The notes below the pieces were generated by a model. The model was not told the origin of the DNA, made no database searches, and saw nothing but the letters and a program-made list of their open reading frames with translations. From Pontederia crassipes (lineage: Eukaryota > Streptophyta > Magnoliopsida > Commelinales > Pontederiaceae): a stretch of 64,000 nucleotides of DNA. The translations under genes were made by a program, and so were the position numbers. Shown in pieces: positions 34,513 through 47,739 of the stretch (within the stretch, counting starts at the first letter, position 1; each line of letters opens with the position of its first letter). The DNA is taken from the NCBI GenBank assembly GCA_030549335.1, contig CM060191.1, positions 57,485,947 to 57,549,946 on the forward strand, given 5' to 3'.

Positions 34513-35580
34513 TTGTATTTGTGATTTACATATTATCTACTGTTCTAACAGAATTTCCTTTGATATACATCACTATGAAATTATTTCTGCAGTCTTGTAT
34601 GTAATTAGATAAGCCGTGGAGATGTGCTAGAATTTTAACAGTGCTGTAACTTGGGAAGAAAATGCAAAGATTTCAAGCTAGAAGATGGACTTCTTGCTGC
34701 TTGAAACCATTATATAGTAAGCTTTTACCTTTCAAAAAATATACGAGTTTTTATGATGCACTAAAAGTGCTTTAATCTGCAATGCTTAACATATGATTAT
34801 ATGAAAGAATTAAGGAGCTGCTATTAGATACGGAAGCTGCTCTTTAAATATAGATTTTGTTAGAACGAGCGTACTGCTTCCAGCAAAAACAGAACCCATT
34901 TGTTTGTTTGAGGTCCTAAGCATTCCACTGTGGATACGCTTAGACAGAAAACATATTATTCAGGTGGACGCTACAATTATGATACTGTTTTAGTAATGTA
35001 GATAATATATAAGTTCCGATGTGCCAGTCCAATACCAAATCAGTGTTGTTTCACTTTCATCAATGTAGAAGCTACTTTTCTCATTAATGAATAGTTACTG
35101 AATTTAAGAAATTACTTGGACTAAGCAGACTTTTTCTTAAGGTAATTGGTACATTTTTTTCTGTTGAAGAATTCTTTTATATTTGGATGTTTGACAACCT
35201 TCTGAAAAGAAGTATTTGTCTCCTTGGATAATAACCATAAAAAAATAAGAGTTAGCAAATAAGTATTTTTTTATTTCAATTTGAGTTTCCAATTTTTTTC
35301 CCCTATTGACCATTAAAACAAGTAATTTTACAAAGTAGTCAGAACTATATTCATTGTTGAACATTGGAGGTCGTGAGCGGGAAATTTTCTTTCTTTCGAT
35401 GAATAACTTACCTTCTCTCCTGTTCCATACTATGATCACCCAATATAGATGAAAGCAAAAGCACACACCCCTAATCTATTAATCTGAAAAATTAAGTAAA
35501 TAAATCGAAATTTTAGATCCTATTTGAAGTTTAGGTTGATTTTTTGGAATAAATAAAATTATTCATTTCAATTCGAGCTC
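34513..35580. other. Intergenic DNA, nothing recognised
   Basis: AT-rich. No open frame of note and no paired terminal repeats were seen. Confidence 0.4.
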
Positions 35581-35583
35581 TTA

Positions 35584-36243
35584 GCATTTGTTTGGCAACA
35601 CTAAAATTAGTGTTTCAAATGTCATTTTTTCGTTTGGTAAATGATAAAAATAAATAGCATCTAATATTTCATATGAAAATATAAAAAATTACTTCTACTA
35701 GCAATTAGAGGTTTATAATTTTTTTCGATTCTACCCTTATTCAAATACATTATTTTTTTCTCAACTTATCTTATTATTTTCTCATTTTTATTTTATCATC
35801 ATTCAACTATATTTTTTATATTCATGCTTAATTAATTATAATTTATAATTAATATTTTATATCATGAACAAAAATTTAATTTATAATTAATATTTTTCTA
35901 TCATGTGTGCACTATATAACATTTATTGTCAATATAAATTTCTATATATTTTAACAAAAAATTAATTATGTCATTTTATTTTTGTAATTGAAATATAAAT
36001 AATTTATTTATTGCATTATAATAGATTTTGTATAGGGCTTGAATTAAATAATTTATCATATGTCTAATTATTTTATTTTATATTTATCGGCTAATTTTAC
36101 TGTTAAATTTGTCAAACATTTATTTGTTAAAATCTCTAATCATTAACCATCATTCGCTACACACTATTTGTTGATTAAACCACTATTAGTTATCCGCTTA
36201 TCATAATGCCAGTTATCCGCTTATCATAATGTCAAATAGAGCC
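35584..36243. mobile_element. Possible hAT-like MITE
   Basis: The left end gcatttgtttggcaacact and the right end ...cataatgtcaaatagagcc form an imperfect inverted pair of the GGCTCTRTTTGRCA type. The sequence between is AT-rich and non-coding. A direct repeat, agttatccgcttatcataat, lies near the right end (two copies, 36188-36230). Confidence 0.4.
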
Positions 36244-37778
36244 TTAACCAAAATAACGGTAGAAATTTAATCTAAATGGAATAAATTTTATTAAAATGAT
36301 ATTCTCACTTTTAAATATGATTTTTGAATGTTATCTTTTCATTTACATCATCGTTGCATAGAATGTCATGTGGCATATTACTGTATTGCCAAATGTTTAA
36401 TAACAGGGAGTTTAAGAAAATTTAGAAATAAATATAAATTATGTCATAATTTATATACACTTAACATATTTTTATAACAAGACTAATATACTTTCAGGCA
36501 ACAAAATAACTATTTATGAATATAACTTCCATAATGAACATTAGTGTTAACAATCTATTATTATCTACATTATTTTGATTATTTTATATAATTCAATTAT
36601 TTTACTTGGGTATAAAGAACAATATCTATATATTTATTTATACATTAAATATTATCTACTGTGTGTGCGTGAACTAGAAAGTTTTAAGGTTATTAGATCA
36701 TAATAATGCTTTTTTTTTTTAAAAAGTTAGTATATAAGTTTATACATACATAATATACATGGTTGTGTATAAATTTTGTGTTAATCTTAATTATCTTTTC
36801 ATCATGCATGTATTTATGGGATTCTGTTGATAGTGAGGTCATATCTCTTACATAGACCCCTATGCTGATTATGAGCATATTTCACAATTTGAAACAGTAA
36901 AGTTAAGAGAGTATTAAGAAAGAGAAGAATGCATGACATTCTTAAATGTTTTCGAGTTATATGTGTTTGGTGCAATATTTTTTTGAACTTTTTTATTAAC
37001 ATAAATCAAATTGGATGGAATAAGTACAATTATTTTAGAATGTTATTAAATTTATGTTTCACTATTAAGCATTAGTGTAAACACATTATACTAATATTAT
37101 TATCTGTTTTACTAGTAGATCTACCGCTTATTTATCATCAAAGTATAATATTAAGATAAAGTATTCAAATAATACTATTACTTATGAACATATATTTGTG
37201 GAAAAAGAAAAAAAAGTTAAGATGGAAGGAGAGAATAGTGGAAATAAAATAGAATAAGTAAAAAAAGATTACAGAGATAATGTATAAATCTATATTTTCA
37301 TATCCAAAGAAAAATATTGCAAAGAAGTACCATTTTCATCTGTCTTTAAAATAAGTGGGGAGAAAGACTAGTGAGGAATAGGAAATGCATGTATGGAGAG
37401 ATGATAATACCTTGACACGTAAAACTAATCCGATAAAGTGCGGAGAATAGTTGACAAAATTTTAATAGATTAATTTTAAATTAACTAAGAATGTTATTTT
37501 AGATGAAATAAATTGTGTCTGTTACTTCCAATTCAATTAAAATAAATAGTTTCTTTGAGACAAGTGAATAGTGGATTATAATTAACTAATAATAAAATAT
37601 TTAATTAATCGATTGATGGAATAATGTAAAAAATTGTTAACTATAAACAAATTAAGCAATTAGGGTTCAACTTTTTATATTTTGTTTGATGATATTGATT
37701 AAATTGTATCAAAAAATTTAACCATCTAAAGGCAGAAAAGAAAAATCGTGAAAATATAAGGTCCCAAAGTACTTGGGA
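36244..37778. other. AT-rich intergenic DNA
   Basis: No gene, RNA or transposon end was recognised. Short minus-strand frames near 36693-37002 are composition artefacts. Confidence 0.4.
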
Positions 37779-37787
37779 AGTAAAAAT

Positions 37788-38316
37788 GGGTTATTTTTAT
37801 ATAAACCTCCTCTAAATTATTATAATTTTTAGTATCTAACTTCAAAGTATGAACTTGCTTTATCATATCTCTAAATTTTATCGCATTCTTCACTTTAGCC
37901 CTTCCATATGATTCTTTTAACTTTTTTTGTTAGTTTTGTTTTTTTCTATTTGTGAAAAGACGAAAATATCCTTTTACGAACTCTTCTCTCTTTTAATGTT
38001 AAAACATAATATAAAAAATTAAGAAAAATAGAAACTTTTGTCCGAGAGAGGGCGTTAATATATAATAGTAAAATGGAAAAAGTTCTTATCTTTTTTACTT
38101 TTTTATGATTTTTTAACATTAAAATAGAGAAGGGTGTGTGGAAGGGCACTGTATCTTTTCATAAATGAGAAAAAAATAAAAAATAGAAAAGTTAACAAAA
38201 TCAGATAGAGGGGTTAAATTGAAAAATGTGATAAAATTTAGGGATATGGTAAGTTCATACTTTAGATTAGATATGAAATATCGTAATAGTTTAAGAAAAA
38301 TTTAAGAAAATAACCC
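37788..38316. mobile_element. MULE-type fold-back MITE, copy 3
   Basis: A 529-bp element with ends gggttattt...aaataaccc and ~200-bp inverted arms. The flanks agtaaaaat (37779-37787) and attaaaaat (38317-38325) match at 8 of 9 positions. It is the same family as 23308-23826. Non-coding. Confidence 0.8.
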
Positions 38317-38455
38317 ATTAAAAATATGTCAAATAACGATTGCATTGGTCACAAATTTGCTCTAAAAATTTATCAAGATGTGAATACGGTATGATGAAGT
38401 AGAAAATTCATGTTCAAATTTTTTTTGATGTCTCTCAGAATAAAATCCTAGTGCA

Positions 38456-38664
38456 TGTTATAATGTGACTGTTTGGTCACAAAAGGTTATGGAGGAGGTA
38501 ACCACCAACGAAGGGGTGTGAGTCGAAGCAACCACTGACGAAAAGACCCAACTCTTCATCAGGAACGAGCGGGATTGAAAGAGGGCGGACTAGGACGGTG
38601 CATGCGCCTATAAATAGAGGAAAGACCTTCCAGGGAACTCCCATTGGTTGATCAAAGTATTACA
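38456..38664 (+). repeat. Left LTR of the copia fossil
   Basis: A 209-bp LTR, TG...CA. It shares with the right LTR the blocks gcggactaggac and tataaata (a TATA-like box near 38609-38617). No clear tRNA primer site follows. Confidence 0.75.
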
Positions 38665-41600
38665 CTATGCTTGTTCCCTTCCAATTGTTACCCATATATA
38701 TTCTATGTTCCCCCTTCTTTGAAGTTAGTCGTACCCTCCTTGGTCTTAGCGATATGGCAAGTCGCTCCTAAATCGATCCAACATTCCATAGAGTCAGTAC
38801 TTGCAACGTTGCATTCAATAACGCCAACAAACTTGAGCTTCTTGTCTTTCTTATCTTGACCTTACCCTTTCTGCCCTTTTTTCTTGGTGCAGTTCGACTT
38901 GAAAATGTCCAAAATTTTCATAGGCACAAAATGCCGGATTTGGGAGATTGCATATTAACTCTTAATGATGTGTTATTTGCACTCGATGTCTATTCTTATA
39001 CTTCTGAAGAGGAATTTTGAAGTTGGATTTTATAATAGTAGGATAACTATAGGCAAGACAGGAAAGTCCTTACTATCGGGAGGTTTATTCTCGAACATGA
39101 TTCGTTTTGCCTACTTGTTGTGGCTGAAAATGAATTAATGAATGTGAATGATATTTCTGATTATTCTATTTGTGAATATTCTAATTATGATTTTTGACAT
39201 GATTGCTTAAGACATTCAGAAAAGACAAAAATGTGATAAATTATAAGAATGAATCTAGTTCCTAGAGTTTCAAGTGCAAGAACATTGTCTTGTGAATATT
39301 ATTTGACCGAAAAATGACTCGAATGTCATTTTCGGGGGTAAAATAGAATTATTAGGATTAATTCATTTTGATATTTGTGGTCCTCTTTATTTTATAACAC
39401 ACAAGAATAAAGAATATTTTATCACATTGATGAATGATTTTTCAAGGTTCTCCTTCGTTTATCTCTTGGATAAAATGTTAGATGCCATTGAAACATTTAA
39501 AATATAAGACAAAAGTGGAGAAGAAATTGGGAAGACCAATTAAGACATTAAGGATAGATAGAGAAAAAGAATACACCTTCTGTAAATTTAATGATTATTG
39601 CATTCAGGAACACATTAGTAGGTAAACTACAATGCCATATATGCCACAACAGAATGACGTGGCAAAAAGAAAGAATAAATCATGAATGCAGTAAGATGTA
39701 TACTGTCCAACTCAAGTCTCCCAAAGAGTTTTTGGGGAGAGGCAATATTAACTGTAAATTACATACATAATATAATTCCCACAAAATCCATAAAAACCAC
39801 GCCATATGAATTGACAGGAAGTCTGATATAGGCCATCTCCGAAAATGATGATGTAAAATGCATGCTCTAGTTCCAAGTCACTTGATGGACAAACTTGACT
39901 TTACGATGTAAACATACAAGTTCGTGAGATATAGTTAACAATTCAAAAGGTATAGATTCTTTCACAAAGAAAAATAGTTAATTGAGAGTCGTGATGTAAC
40001 ATTCATTGAAAATAAAAAGGAAGAAGTGCATGAAGAAGAGGATAATGGACATCTGATTATTCATGGGGATAATAAAGACGACTTCGAGGTATTAATGGTG
40101 GAAGAAGATTCTATAAAATATGTAAATCCTTTGGAAGAAGTGGGTGGACCCAACAAGAGACAGGACACGACCCGTACATCTTCATGAGTATGTTCTGTAC
40201 GAGTGCGGGGCTTCATGTTACTCAGTGGCTGTAGATATAGAGGTTTGCACAGATCATGAGAAATGAAATGGACTATATTAATTGGAACGGAGTATAAGAA
40301 CTATGCGGTTTGCTAAAAGATCGACAATAGATATGGTGCAAAATGGGTATTCAAGAAAAAGTACCGAGTGGATGATACTATTGAGAAGCACAAAGTCATA
40401 TTAGTTACTAAGGGTGATATCAGCAAGTCAGTATAGACTTTCATGAAACCTATTCTCCGATAGCTAAGTTTGCATCTATAAGGGTTAACTTAGCAATAGT
40501 TGCATATATGGATATGAAATTATTCCAAATGCATGTTAAGATTGCCTCCTCAACGGAGAGTTACGAAGACATATGATTATTTTTAGGTGAAAGGTAAGGA
40601 AAATATAGTTTATAAGCTAAAAAAGTCACTTATGACCTGAAACAATCATCGCGTCAATGGTACCGAAAGTTTCATATGACAGTCATCCAATTTAGTTTTG
40701 TCGCAAACAAATTGGATCATTGTGTACATTAAGATTAGTGGGAGCAAGTTTATTATAGTGTCATTATATGTCGATGACATTTAGCTCGCTGGGAATGATG
40801 TCACAATGCTTAATGAAGTTAAAGAAAAGTTAAGGATTTTGAAATGAAAAACATGGGGAAGCTTCGTATGCTTGAAATTCAAATTACTCGAGATAGAAGT
40901 TCAAGACATTAAGCTTGAGTCAAGAACAATATTTGAACAAGATTTGAAGAGATTTTGTAATGCAAAATATCAATCCAGCACAACACCTCTCATTATTGGG
41001 AAAAGACTTAGCAAGAGTCAGTGTCCTAATTTAGAACAAAAACCTTTAAAGGTTGATGTATGCACAAGTTGTGAGGAACTTGATGTATTTGAAGAGATTT
41101 TGTAATGCAAAATATCAATCAAGCACAAACACCTCTCATTATTTGGAAAAGAGTTAGCAAGAGTCAGTGTCCTAATTTAGAACAAAAACCTATATAGTGT
41201 CCTATATGCGCAAGTTGTGAGGAACTTAATGTATGCTATATTGTGTACAATGTTTGATTTGTCTTATCCAATAAACCTAGTTAGTAGATTTTAAAATAAT
41301 CCTAGAACAACACATTGAGAAGTCATAAAAAAGATTATGTGATATCTGAAAGGCACCACACAATTGAAACTAACATAGCCAATACACTTGAGTCTATAAA
41401 TTATTTTGATGCAGTTTTTGTTGGAGATACTGATGACTGAAAATCCACATTGGGACACTTATTTATGCTGGGTGGTGCAGACATGCAACTATTTCTTGGG
41501 ATATCAAGAAATAAAGATGTGTGGTGAGACACACACAAGAAGCTGAATATATAGCCTGTAGCATGACAATTATTCATGTGGTATGAAACAAACATTTTAT

Positions 41601-42013
41601 TATGAAATTTGAGCTCAATTTATGTCATGGAGTGGAGTAATTCCAATGTACTATGATAATCAAGTTGCGATAAACTTGATACACAGTGGAGCAAATAGTT
41701 TTAAAGAAAAATATATTAAGATCGAATATCACTATATACAAGATATAATGAAAAAGAAAGAAGTGACCTTAACTTATTTGTCTACTAGTGACATGTTAAC
41801 TTATTCTCTTACCAAGGGAATTGCAAACATTCTTCAAACATGTTGGTTTAATGAGACTTAAGAATATTTGAGACAAATTGACATTTTAGGAATAATGAAC
41901 TTCGAGATATCATATCCATGCTCTACGAATAGTAGAAGTATTAAAGTCACAAATTTCACTACACGAATAGAGGGAGTGTCGAAATTTCATGATCAAAACG
42001 ATCAAGTGGGGGA

Positions 42014-42204
42014 TGTTATAATGTGTCCATTTGGTCCCAAATGGTTGCGGAGGAGGCAACCATTGGCGAAGGGGTGGAAAAGATGCAACTCTTCACTGAG
42101 AACGGGCGCAACTGATAGGGGGCGGACTAGGACAGTGCATGCACTTATAAATATAGAAAAAATAGTCCAAGGTGCTCCCATCGATTTATCAAATTAGTAT
42201 TACA
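42014..42204 (+). repeat. Right LTR of the copia fossil
   Basis: A 191-bp partner of 38456-38664, directly after the polypurine tract. The same TATA-like ttataaata block is present near 42146-42154. Confidence 0.75.
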
Positions 42205-42588
42205 TTGCAAAGTATCTAATGAATTATGAAAAATAAAGATTCATGTACAAACTCCAAGACACATATAAATCATATTTGACTATGGTAAGTGAATAAGTTA
42301 TGTAATAAACTCATAAGAACTAAGATGACAGAGATAATATATTAAAAAAATACTATAAAATATAATATGAGTAAATATAGAAAAATAGTTTAATATCCAG
42401 GAAGAGATCATTTTGTACAAACTATTGCTACTTCAAAATGTATTATTGTCACTCTATTTTATCTCACAAAGATAAAAATGTTCAATACTTTTAGCACTCA
42501 CATGATAAAATATTTTGATGTGAAAATAGTGGTGCCCGACTACCCTTTGCACAAAAGTATTCTTTTAATCTCTTTTTAAAATAGTCTT

Positions 42589-42593
<5 letters not shown>

Positions 42594-42684
<91 letters not shown>
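42594..42684 (+). repeat. (GA)n microsatellite, ~45 units
   Basis: An uninterrupted GA dinucleotide run of about 91 bp, which implies recent slippage. It is probably polymorphic. Confidence 0.95.
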
Positions 42685-42685
<1 letters not shown>

Positions 42686-42857
42686 CATGTAGCAATACAT
42701 GATGAAGCTTGACATAAAGAGGTAACTTGAAAAAGTGGAGAGGTCTTGTTGGTAAACTTTTAATAAATTATTTCTAAATTAATTAAGACTGTTATTTTAT
42801 CAATATTGTTTTAAAAATATTATTTTAAACAAATTCAACATATCAAATTAAGTAAGC

Positions 42858-42863
42858 TTTGTA

Positions 42864-42898
<35 letters not shown>
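42858..42898 (+). repeat. (ATT)n microsatellite
   Basis: About 13 uninterrupted ATT units in AT-rich DNA. Confidence 0.9.
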
Positions 42899-44190
42899 CA
42901 CTTCATTGTAAAATAATAATTTATAGGATAAGTGAATAATACATTTTAATCAGATCATAACAAAATATTTAACTAATTGATCAATGAAAAAATATACCAT
43001 TGTAAGTAAATCAGATATTCTAATTAACTAATAACAGGTTATTCAAATAATATAAATGGAAGCTAGATTTTTTTTTTCTATTATTATATAGCCTATAAAA
43101 ACCCTTAAAAAATATGATTATTGAAGCCGCCATTTGATCAAGAAATAAAGTCCGGAAGGGTGTTCATTGCAAGAATAATTGCCTATAACTTTTAAATTTT
43201 AATGTGCACAATTTTCAATAACAATGTACTCTAGATTGATTATTAATAAAATCCATGGATCCCTTTGTAATCGGAAAAAAAGAACGATCAATAATAAAAG
43301 TCGACATCAATAATTATCTCATTTTAGATTATCTCTAAAGAAATTGAGTTTTACACATGGATAAATTATATATAGTTATTTCATTGGCGACAAGTAGAAT
43401 AATTTAAGACTTTATTGTATGATGATAATGAGTAGATAACAAATGATGCTATAAATGTTGTATGTAAAAAGGTTTTCCAAAATTTAATTATATGGAGGCA
43501 ATGTGATATTTTTCTTTCATTTACTATGTTTTGTTTATTTATTGTTACATAGTTATTTATACAAATACTATGACATTTTACATGATCAATTATTGTATTC
43601 TGTGCATCCTGTGGGTATTACATTAGTTATTGACTTAATTTAGTTTAGTATAGGTGTACATGAAAGTTATTAGTGCCTTAATTTTATTTGTGTGATGTTG
43701 AATAGGAAGGTTAATTAAAATTTTGAACTGTGACGTGATACTAAATTATTTTTATATAGTTAGATAAAAAAGTTTTTAAAATTAATTTAACTTTTTATGT
43801 TTTATGAGATTAATTAGCATTTATATTTTTAATATATCATCTCTACTGTCAAATCATTTCATTAATAAAAAAAGGCATTGGAAGCAAGTTATAAAAAGCT
43901 GTTTTTAATTTCTAAAACATACTTAAACTTAAAATTAAATTAATAATATAATTCAATATTTATAATTTCTTTATAGAAAAGAATATTCGAGTCGAACCAC
44001 TTTTACTGCTGTTATCAAAATATTTCGTTCCCAAAAGAATGTTGCATGCAATTATAGAAAAAAAATGAGTTTAAACTTTTACAAAAACGTATTTCGAACT
44101 TAAAATTAGGGTTCGAACCCGTACGTGCGCTATTGACCCAAAACGCAGAAGCCTCCAAGCGGAGCACGCCGAGTATAAGTTAAAAATCCA
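42899..44190. other. AT-rich intergenic DNA upstream of the ADA1-like gene
   Basis: No gene was recognised. From about 44100 the composition becomes less AT-rich towards the 5' leader of the downstream gene. Confidence 0.4.
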
Positions 44191-44663
44191 AACCCTTTTG
44201 TTCACACGAAGTCGCAAAGGGCAAATTTTTTCAAGACGTCGCCCAATTGCAATCAAGCTTCTAAGGTTAGTTTTTCCCCAATTTGCTTCAATTCATTCCC
44301 AATTTACCATGTTAGGTTTACCTCTTTGGTTGATTTCGATCTTGATTTATTTCATTAGGGCTTTAGCTCGACTTCTTGCTATAAAATTCTAAGTTAATTT
44401 CGTGATTATTGGCAGGGCCTCTTGTTGTAAGATCTCCGTCAATGTTTTCGGAATCAATTTTTTCTTGAGTGATTTTTGTTTCGCCGTCAGTTCTCTTCTC
44501 TTGCTCGGGCGGTGCCAGTTAATCGACTGTAAATTTTGTTCGATCCAATTCGTTTTAGGCGCTATTAGTTGCAGAAGGGGGTTGGAGTTTTCGTTCTAAT
44601 TTAGGTTGGATCAGTGTAAGTGTTGAGGAGTTATATTATTTCATAAGTAGTTTGGAGATCAAG
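44191..44663 (+). promoter_or_regulatory. Probable 5' leader of the ADA1-like gene, with possible intron
   Basis: A donor-like CTAAG|GTTAGT at 44265/44266 and an acceptor-like TTGGCAG at 44415 could bound a 150-bp leader intron, which is common in this gene family. A short upstream frame, ATG TTT TCG ... TGA (44442-44468, 8 codons), would lie in the spliced leader. No TATA box is obvious. Confidence 0.35.
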
Positions 44664-45722
44664 ATGCCGTCTTGCCAGCGGTTCTCGCGGATTGATACTT
44701 CAGAGCTCAAGTGTCAACTGTTTAAGAGGCTCGGGCGACAGAAAGCTGAGAAGTACTTCTACAACTTAAATAGGTTGCTGAACATGAAACTCAGCAAGCT
44801 AGAATTTGATAAGTTATGCTATAATACCATTGGAAAGGAAAATCTAGCACTTCATAATATGTTCATCAGGTCCATTCTTAGTAATGCTTGTCTAGCGCTT
44901 GCCCCTCCAAGCAAGGAGACGATAACCGGTGATTCAAGAACAACTAAAGTGTCAAGAAATGGCGAGACACTTCTGACCTCTCCGCCCAGGGGGAAATCTA
45001 TAAATAGTAGGGACCAGAGGTTAGCCGATCGACTGATTCCCCTTGGACCTCATACAAAGATGCCGGCTGGGCATAATCATTCTTGTGATATACATAGGTC
45101 AAGGGAGCAACAAAGTGCTCCGGAAGTTATATCTGTTGGTAGCAAAGCACTTTTATCTGTTGCTTCGGTGGAAGATGGGGAAGAAGTTGAACAAATCAGA
45201 TGCAGTCCAAGTGTTCAGAGTAGAAGCCCCTTAAGGCCACCCCTTGGCATTCCAGCATCTGGTGGTGGTTTCCCTCGTAAATCCTTTCGCAGAAGTACAG
45301 CTGGCTCTCAACCTTTTAAGTCAGATCCACCTTTCAGTTGCTATCAAACTTGTGAATTGCCAGATACAAGGGCATTGATGGGGCTGCTAACACGTAAGTT
45401 GGAAGCTGAGGGCCTCAGTTTATCTGTGGATTGTGCTAATTTGCTGAATCATGGGCTGGATGCATATCTAAGGAGATTGATCAAGCCTTATTTGGAATTA
45501 GCAAGAGCAAGATCTGCCTTCAGGAGGACTACACGTGCTAAAGACAAGAGTTTTCATATCCTCAATGGTCTTTGGCAAGTTGATGATGCACAGACACCTA
45601 ATCAGTCCTACTGCGCTACATCACTTGATTTTAGGGTGGCAATGGAATCAAATCCTCAGTTATTAGGTGTTGATTGGCCTATGCAATTTGAGAAAATTAG
45701 CTCGCGTTTATCCGATGGATGA
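44664..45722 (+). CDS. SAGA complex ADA1/HFI1-type subunit (transcriptional coactivator)
   Basis: Plant ADA1/HFI1-like proteins are structural subunits of the nuclear SAGA histone-acetyltransferase coactivator (established for the family). Seen: one uninterrupted 352-residue frame from the ATG at 44664 (MPSCQRFSRIDTSELK). The N-terminal domain, about residues 7-80, has the conserved core LKCQLFKRLGRQKAEKYFYN ... KLSKLEFDKLC ... GKENLALHNMFIRSIL. The middle (about 85-235) is polar and variable, as in the family. The C-terminal conserved block is LPDTRALMGLLTRKLEAEGL...LLNHGLDAYLRRLIKPYLEL (about 235-285, the histone-fold-like region), and the end is DFRVAMESNPQLLGVDWPMQ. A single coding exon is normal for the family. 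It looks intact. Close alternatives are other members of the same small gene family. Confidence 0.9.
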   Translation: MPSCQRFSRIDTSELKCQLFKRLGRQKAEKYFYNLNRLLNMKLSKLEFDKLCYNTIGKENLALHNMFIRSILSNACLALAPPSKETITGDSRTTKVSRNGETLLTSPPRGKSINSRDQRLADRLIPLGPHTKMPAGHNHSCDIHRSREQQSAPEVISVGSKALLSVASVEDGEEVEQIRCSPSVQSRSPLRPPLGIPASGGGFPRKSFRRSTAGSQPFKSDPPFSCYQTCELPDTRALMGLLTRKLEAEGLSLSVDCANLLNHGLDAYLRRLIKPYLELARARSAFRRTTRAKDKSFHILNGLWQVDDAQTPNQSYCATSLDFRVAMESNPQLLGVDWPMQFEKISSRLSDG

Positions 45723-46623
45723 AACATGAAGCACCACATGATTTTAGTTCTTTTGTGATGACCTTGGGCTTTAGATATGTTGCATTAAGAACATACAGTT
45801 GCTGATTTCTGAAGAATCCAAGGCAAGATATGCATTTCACCTGAAAGAAATGTGGGCTCTTCCAACATGGTCGTGTGCTAGTATCAGACTTACTTACAAG
45901 CTCCTCTGTGGTGATAGGTGTGATTGTTGCCTGCTTTACTAATTTCATATATGACCCTTATCAGAAAGTCAGTGTACAACTTCCTGCTTACCAAAATCAT
46001 GAAGTTCTCTATTCTTTATGAGGTTCTATTTTATGAATGTCAATAAATTATCATCCTTCATTTCCTTGAGAAAGTGTAGCATCCTTCATTTAGTACTATT
46101 TTTATATGCTTGTTCTTTATTCATGAAACAAAATGGAGGTAATCTGCTTTGTCTGATTTTTTTTAATGATATGTAGCTCAGTTGTCAGCAACAATATGTA
46201 CAAAACAATTTTGCTTGAAATATAAGATACAGTTTATATGGTGAAGTTCCATTTTTAATACTCCCAAGTGATGAGATCTTCTAATACCTTGATAAGTTAT
46301 TTAAAGTTTGTTCTTTTGCATTTGCAAATTCTATGAATTGAGGATGAACTTAACTCAGCAAAGATGACATTTCAATTGACACGATAGGAATAGATGGGCG
46401 CTCATGTGTATTGTGAAGCTTAGTTTTCTTAGCATGTTATGTGCACACCTTGTAGAATTATTTTGCACAAAGAAATGCTCCTCGTTGGATGCAGCGTTTA
46501 GAATAATTCAAGCTCAGTGTTGTCAATTGGCATTTCGAAGCTTGGTACATGTCAGAGTGTCATGCACATTTTTTTATCCATGTTTAAAAGTTCATATTTC
46601 TAGAGTAATTTCCACTGAATAAT
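45723..46623 (+). other. 3' UTR and downstream region of the ADA1-like gene
   Basis: The stop codon is followed by moderately AT-rich sequence with AATAAA-like sites (such as caataaat near 46040). No other gene was recognised. Confidence 0.4.
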
Positions 46624-47352
46624 CTCCAACTTTAATACCTTTGCAAAACTATTCTTCAACTTTATGCTGTAACGAAAGTATCTTCGAACTTATAGTTTGT
46701 AAAAGAACTTTCATCTTTACCTGTTATAGACAATCACCAAGTTACCATATGGTGTGGCAAATTGACTGGACATGCCATGTCATTTTTAGATATTAAAAAA
46801 GACTAGCTCCCCACATTATTAATAAATATAAAAAGAATTCAAATTAAGTCTTAAATATGATTTTGTCCTCCCCAAAGCTTTGAAGGCAGGGCTCGCAAGG
46901 ATATTATTCTTTGAAATATAAATTTTGTGAACATGATCATTCAAATTAATTTTCACTGAAACATAATGGTTTTTAGATAAATTTAATAAAATTTCACATA
47001 AAAGAGTGATTTCTTTAGTTAAATGCTTCCAAAACTTGTTAGTGAGTTCAAAAGGAAATTAATTTCAAAATTCTTTTTGCTAATTTCCGTTTCAAAAAAA
47101 AATTCCAAAATTCTTACAGCCGTCTTTTGGGCGTTAGGTACTACTTTGAGTTTTTTTTTCTTCAAATGACATGGCAACTTAATTGTTTGGCTTGTATGAC
47201 TGACGTCCTTCTCTTTCTCATAATGAAAAAAAAGATAACCTGGTGACTGCCTATAATAGGTAACCAAGATATTATACATTTTTAAGTTGGCGGATAGCTT
47301 TGTTACAAAATGAAGTTTGGGGTAGATTTAAGTAGATGCAAAAGTTGGAGGT
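46624..47352. mobile_element. Fold-back MITE, second family
   Basis: Arms: ctccaactttaatacctttg...gttatagacaatcaccaagt (from about 46624) and its inverse, gactgcctataataggtaac...caaaagttggag (ending about 47352). They match at roughly 65-70% over ~130 bp. The centre is AT-rich and non-coding. The arm text ('ctccaacttt...gtaac.aaag...cctatta(t)aggcaa(t)caccaagttacc') differs from the MULE-type family at 37788. Confidence 0.6.
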
Positions 47353-47538
47353 GCCTTATTTCTTTTTACATCTACATATTCCAGCTTTGTGGAAATCTTA
47401 AGAATGAATTAGTTTTTGTCTCACAAGGGAAAGGTCTAAAGAGAGCTGCATAAATGCGCTAAGGCAATTCAGTGATGTCGATACCGGATATTTACACTTT
47501 AGGTAAATTTTTTTAGAGTGCTTTAGAGTAATATTTTT

Positions 47539-47720
47539 AACTCCGCCTATGTTTTATAGCCGGTCCCAAGACCGGATAAAGGAGGAGAGTTGTGTTAGGC
47601 TCCGACAGCGAGCGTAAAACTCTGTCGAATCTCATGAACATGGATTAACGAATAGCGTCGTATGATCCATGTAGCCGACTCCACCTAGTGGGATAAGGCT
47701 TTGTTGTTGTTGTTGTTGCT
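47539..47720 (+). mobile_element. SINE copy B (Au-SINE-like)
   Basis: It starts aactccgcctatg, exactly like copy A, has the box-B-like GTCGAATC at 47624-47631, and ends in (TTG)n. It is flanked by a perfect 19-bp duplication, gctttagagtaatattttt (47520-47538 and 47721-47739). Copies A and B differ by roughly 6-8%. Confidence 0.85.
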
Positions 47721-47739
47721 GCTTTAGAGTAATATTTTT

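Larger units (their letters stand above)
38456..42204 (+). mobile_element. Ty1/copia LTR retrotransposon fossil
   Basis: Two ~200-bp LTRs (38456-38664 and 42014-42204, both TGTTATAATGTG...TATTACA) enclose an interior with copia-order remnants: integrase-like (about 39340-39800), reverse transcriptase-like (about 40320-40860), and an RNase H-like end (about 41400-41860). A polypurine tract, AAGTGGGGGA, abuts the right LTR. The flanks gtgca and ttgca are a 5-bp duplication with one difference. gag is not evident. The coding is heavily broken (well over a dozen breaks), and the LTRs differ by roughly 20%, so it is an old insertion. Confidence 0.8.

Noticed and set aside
44106-44121. GGGTTCGAACCC resembling a tRNA T-loop
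   Set aside because: No D-arm, anticodon arm or acceptor stem can be formed around it on either strand.
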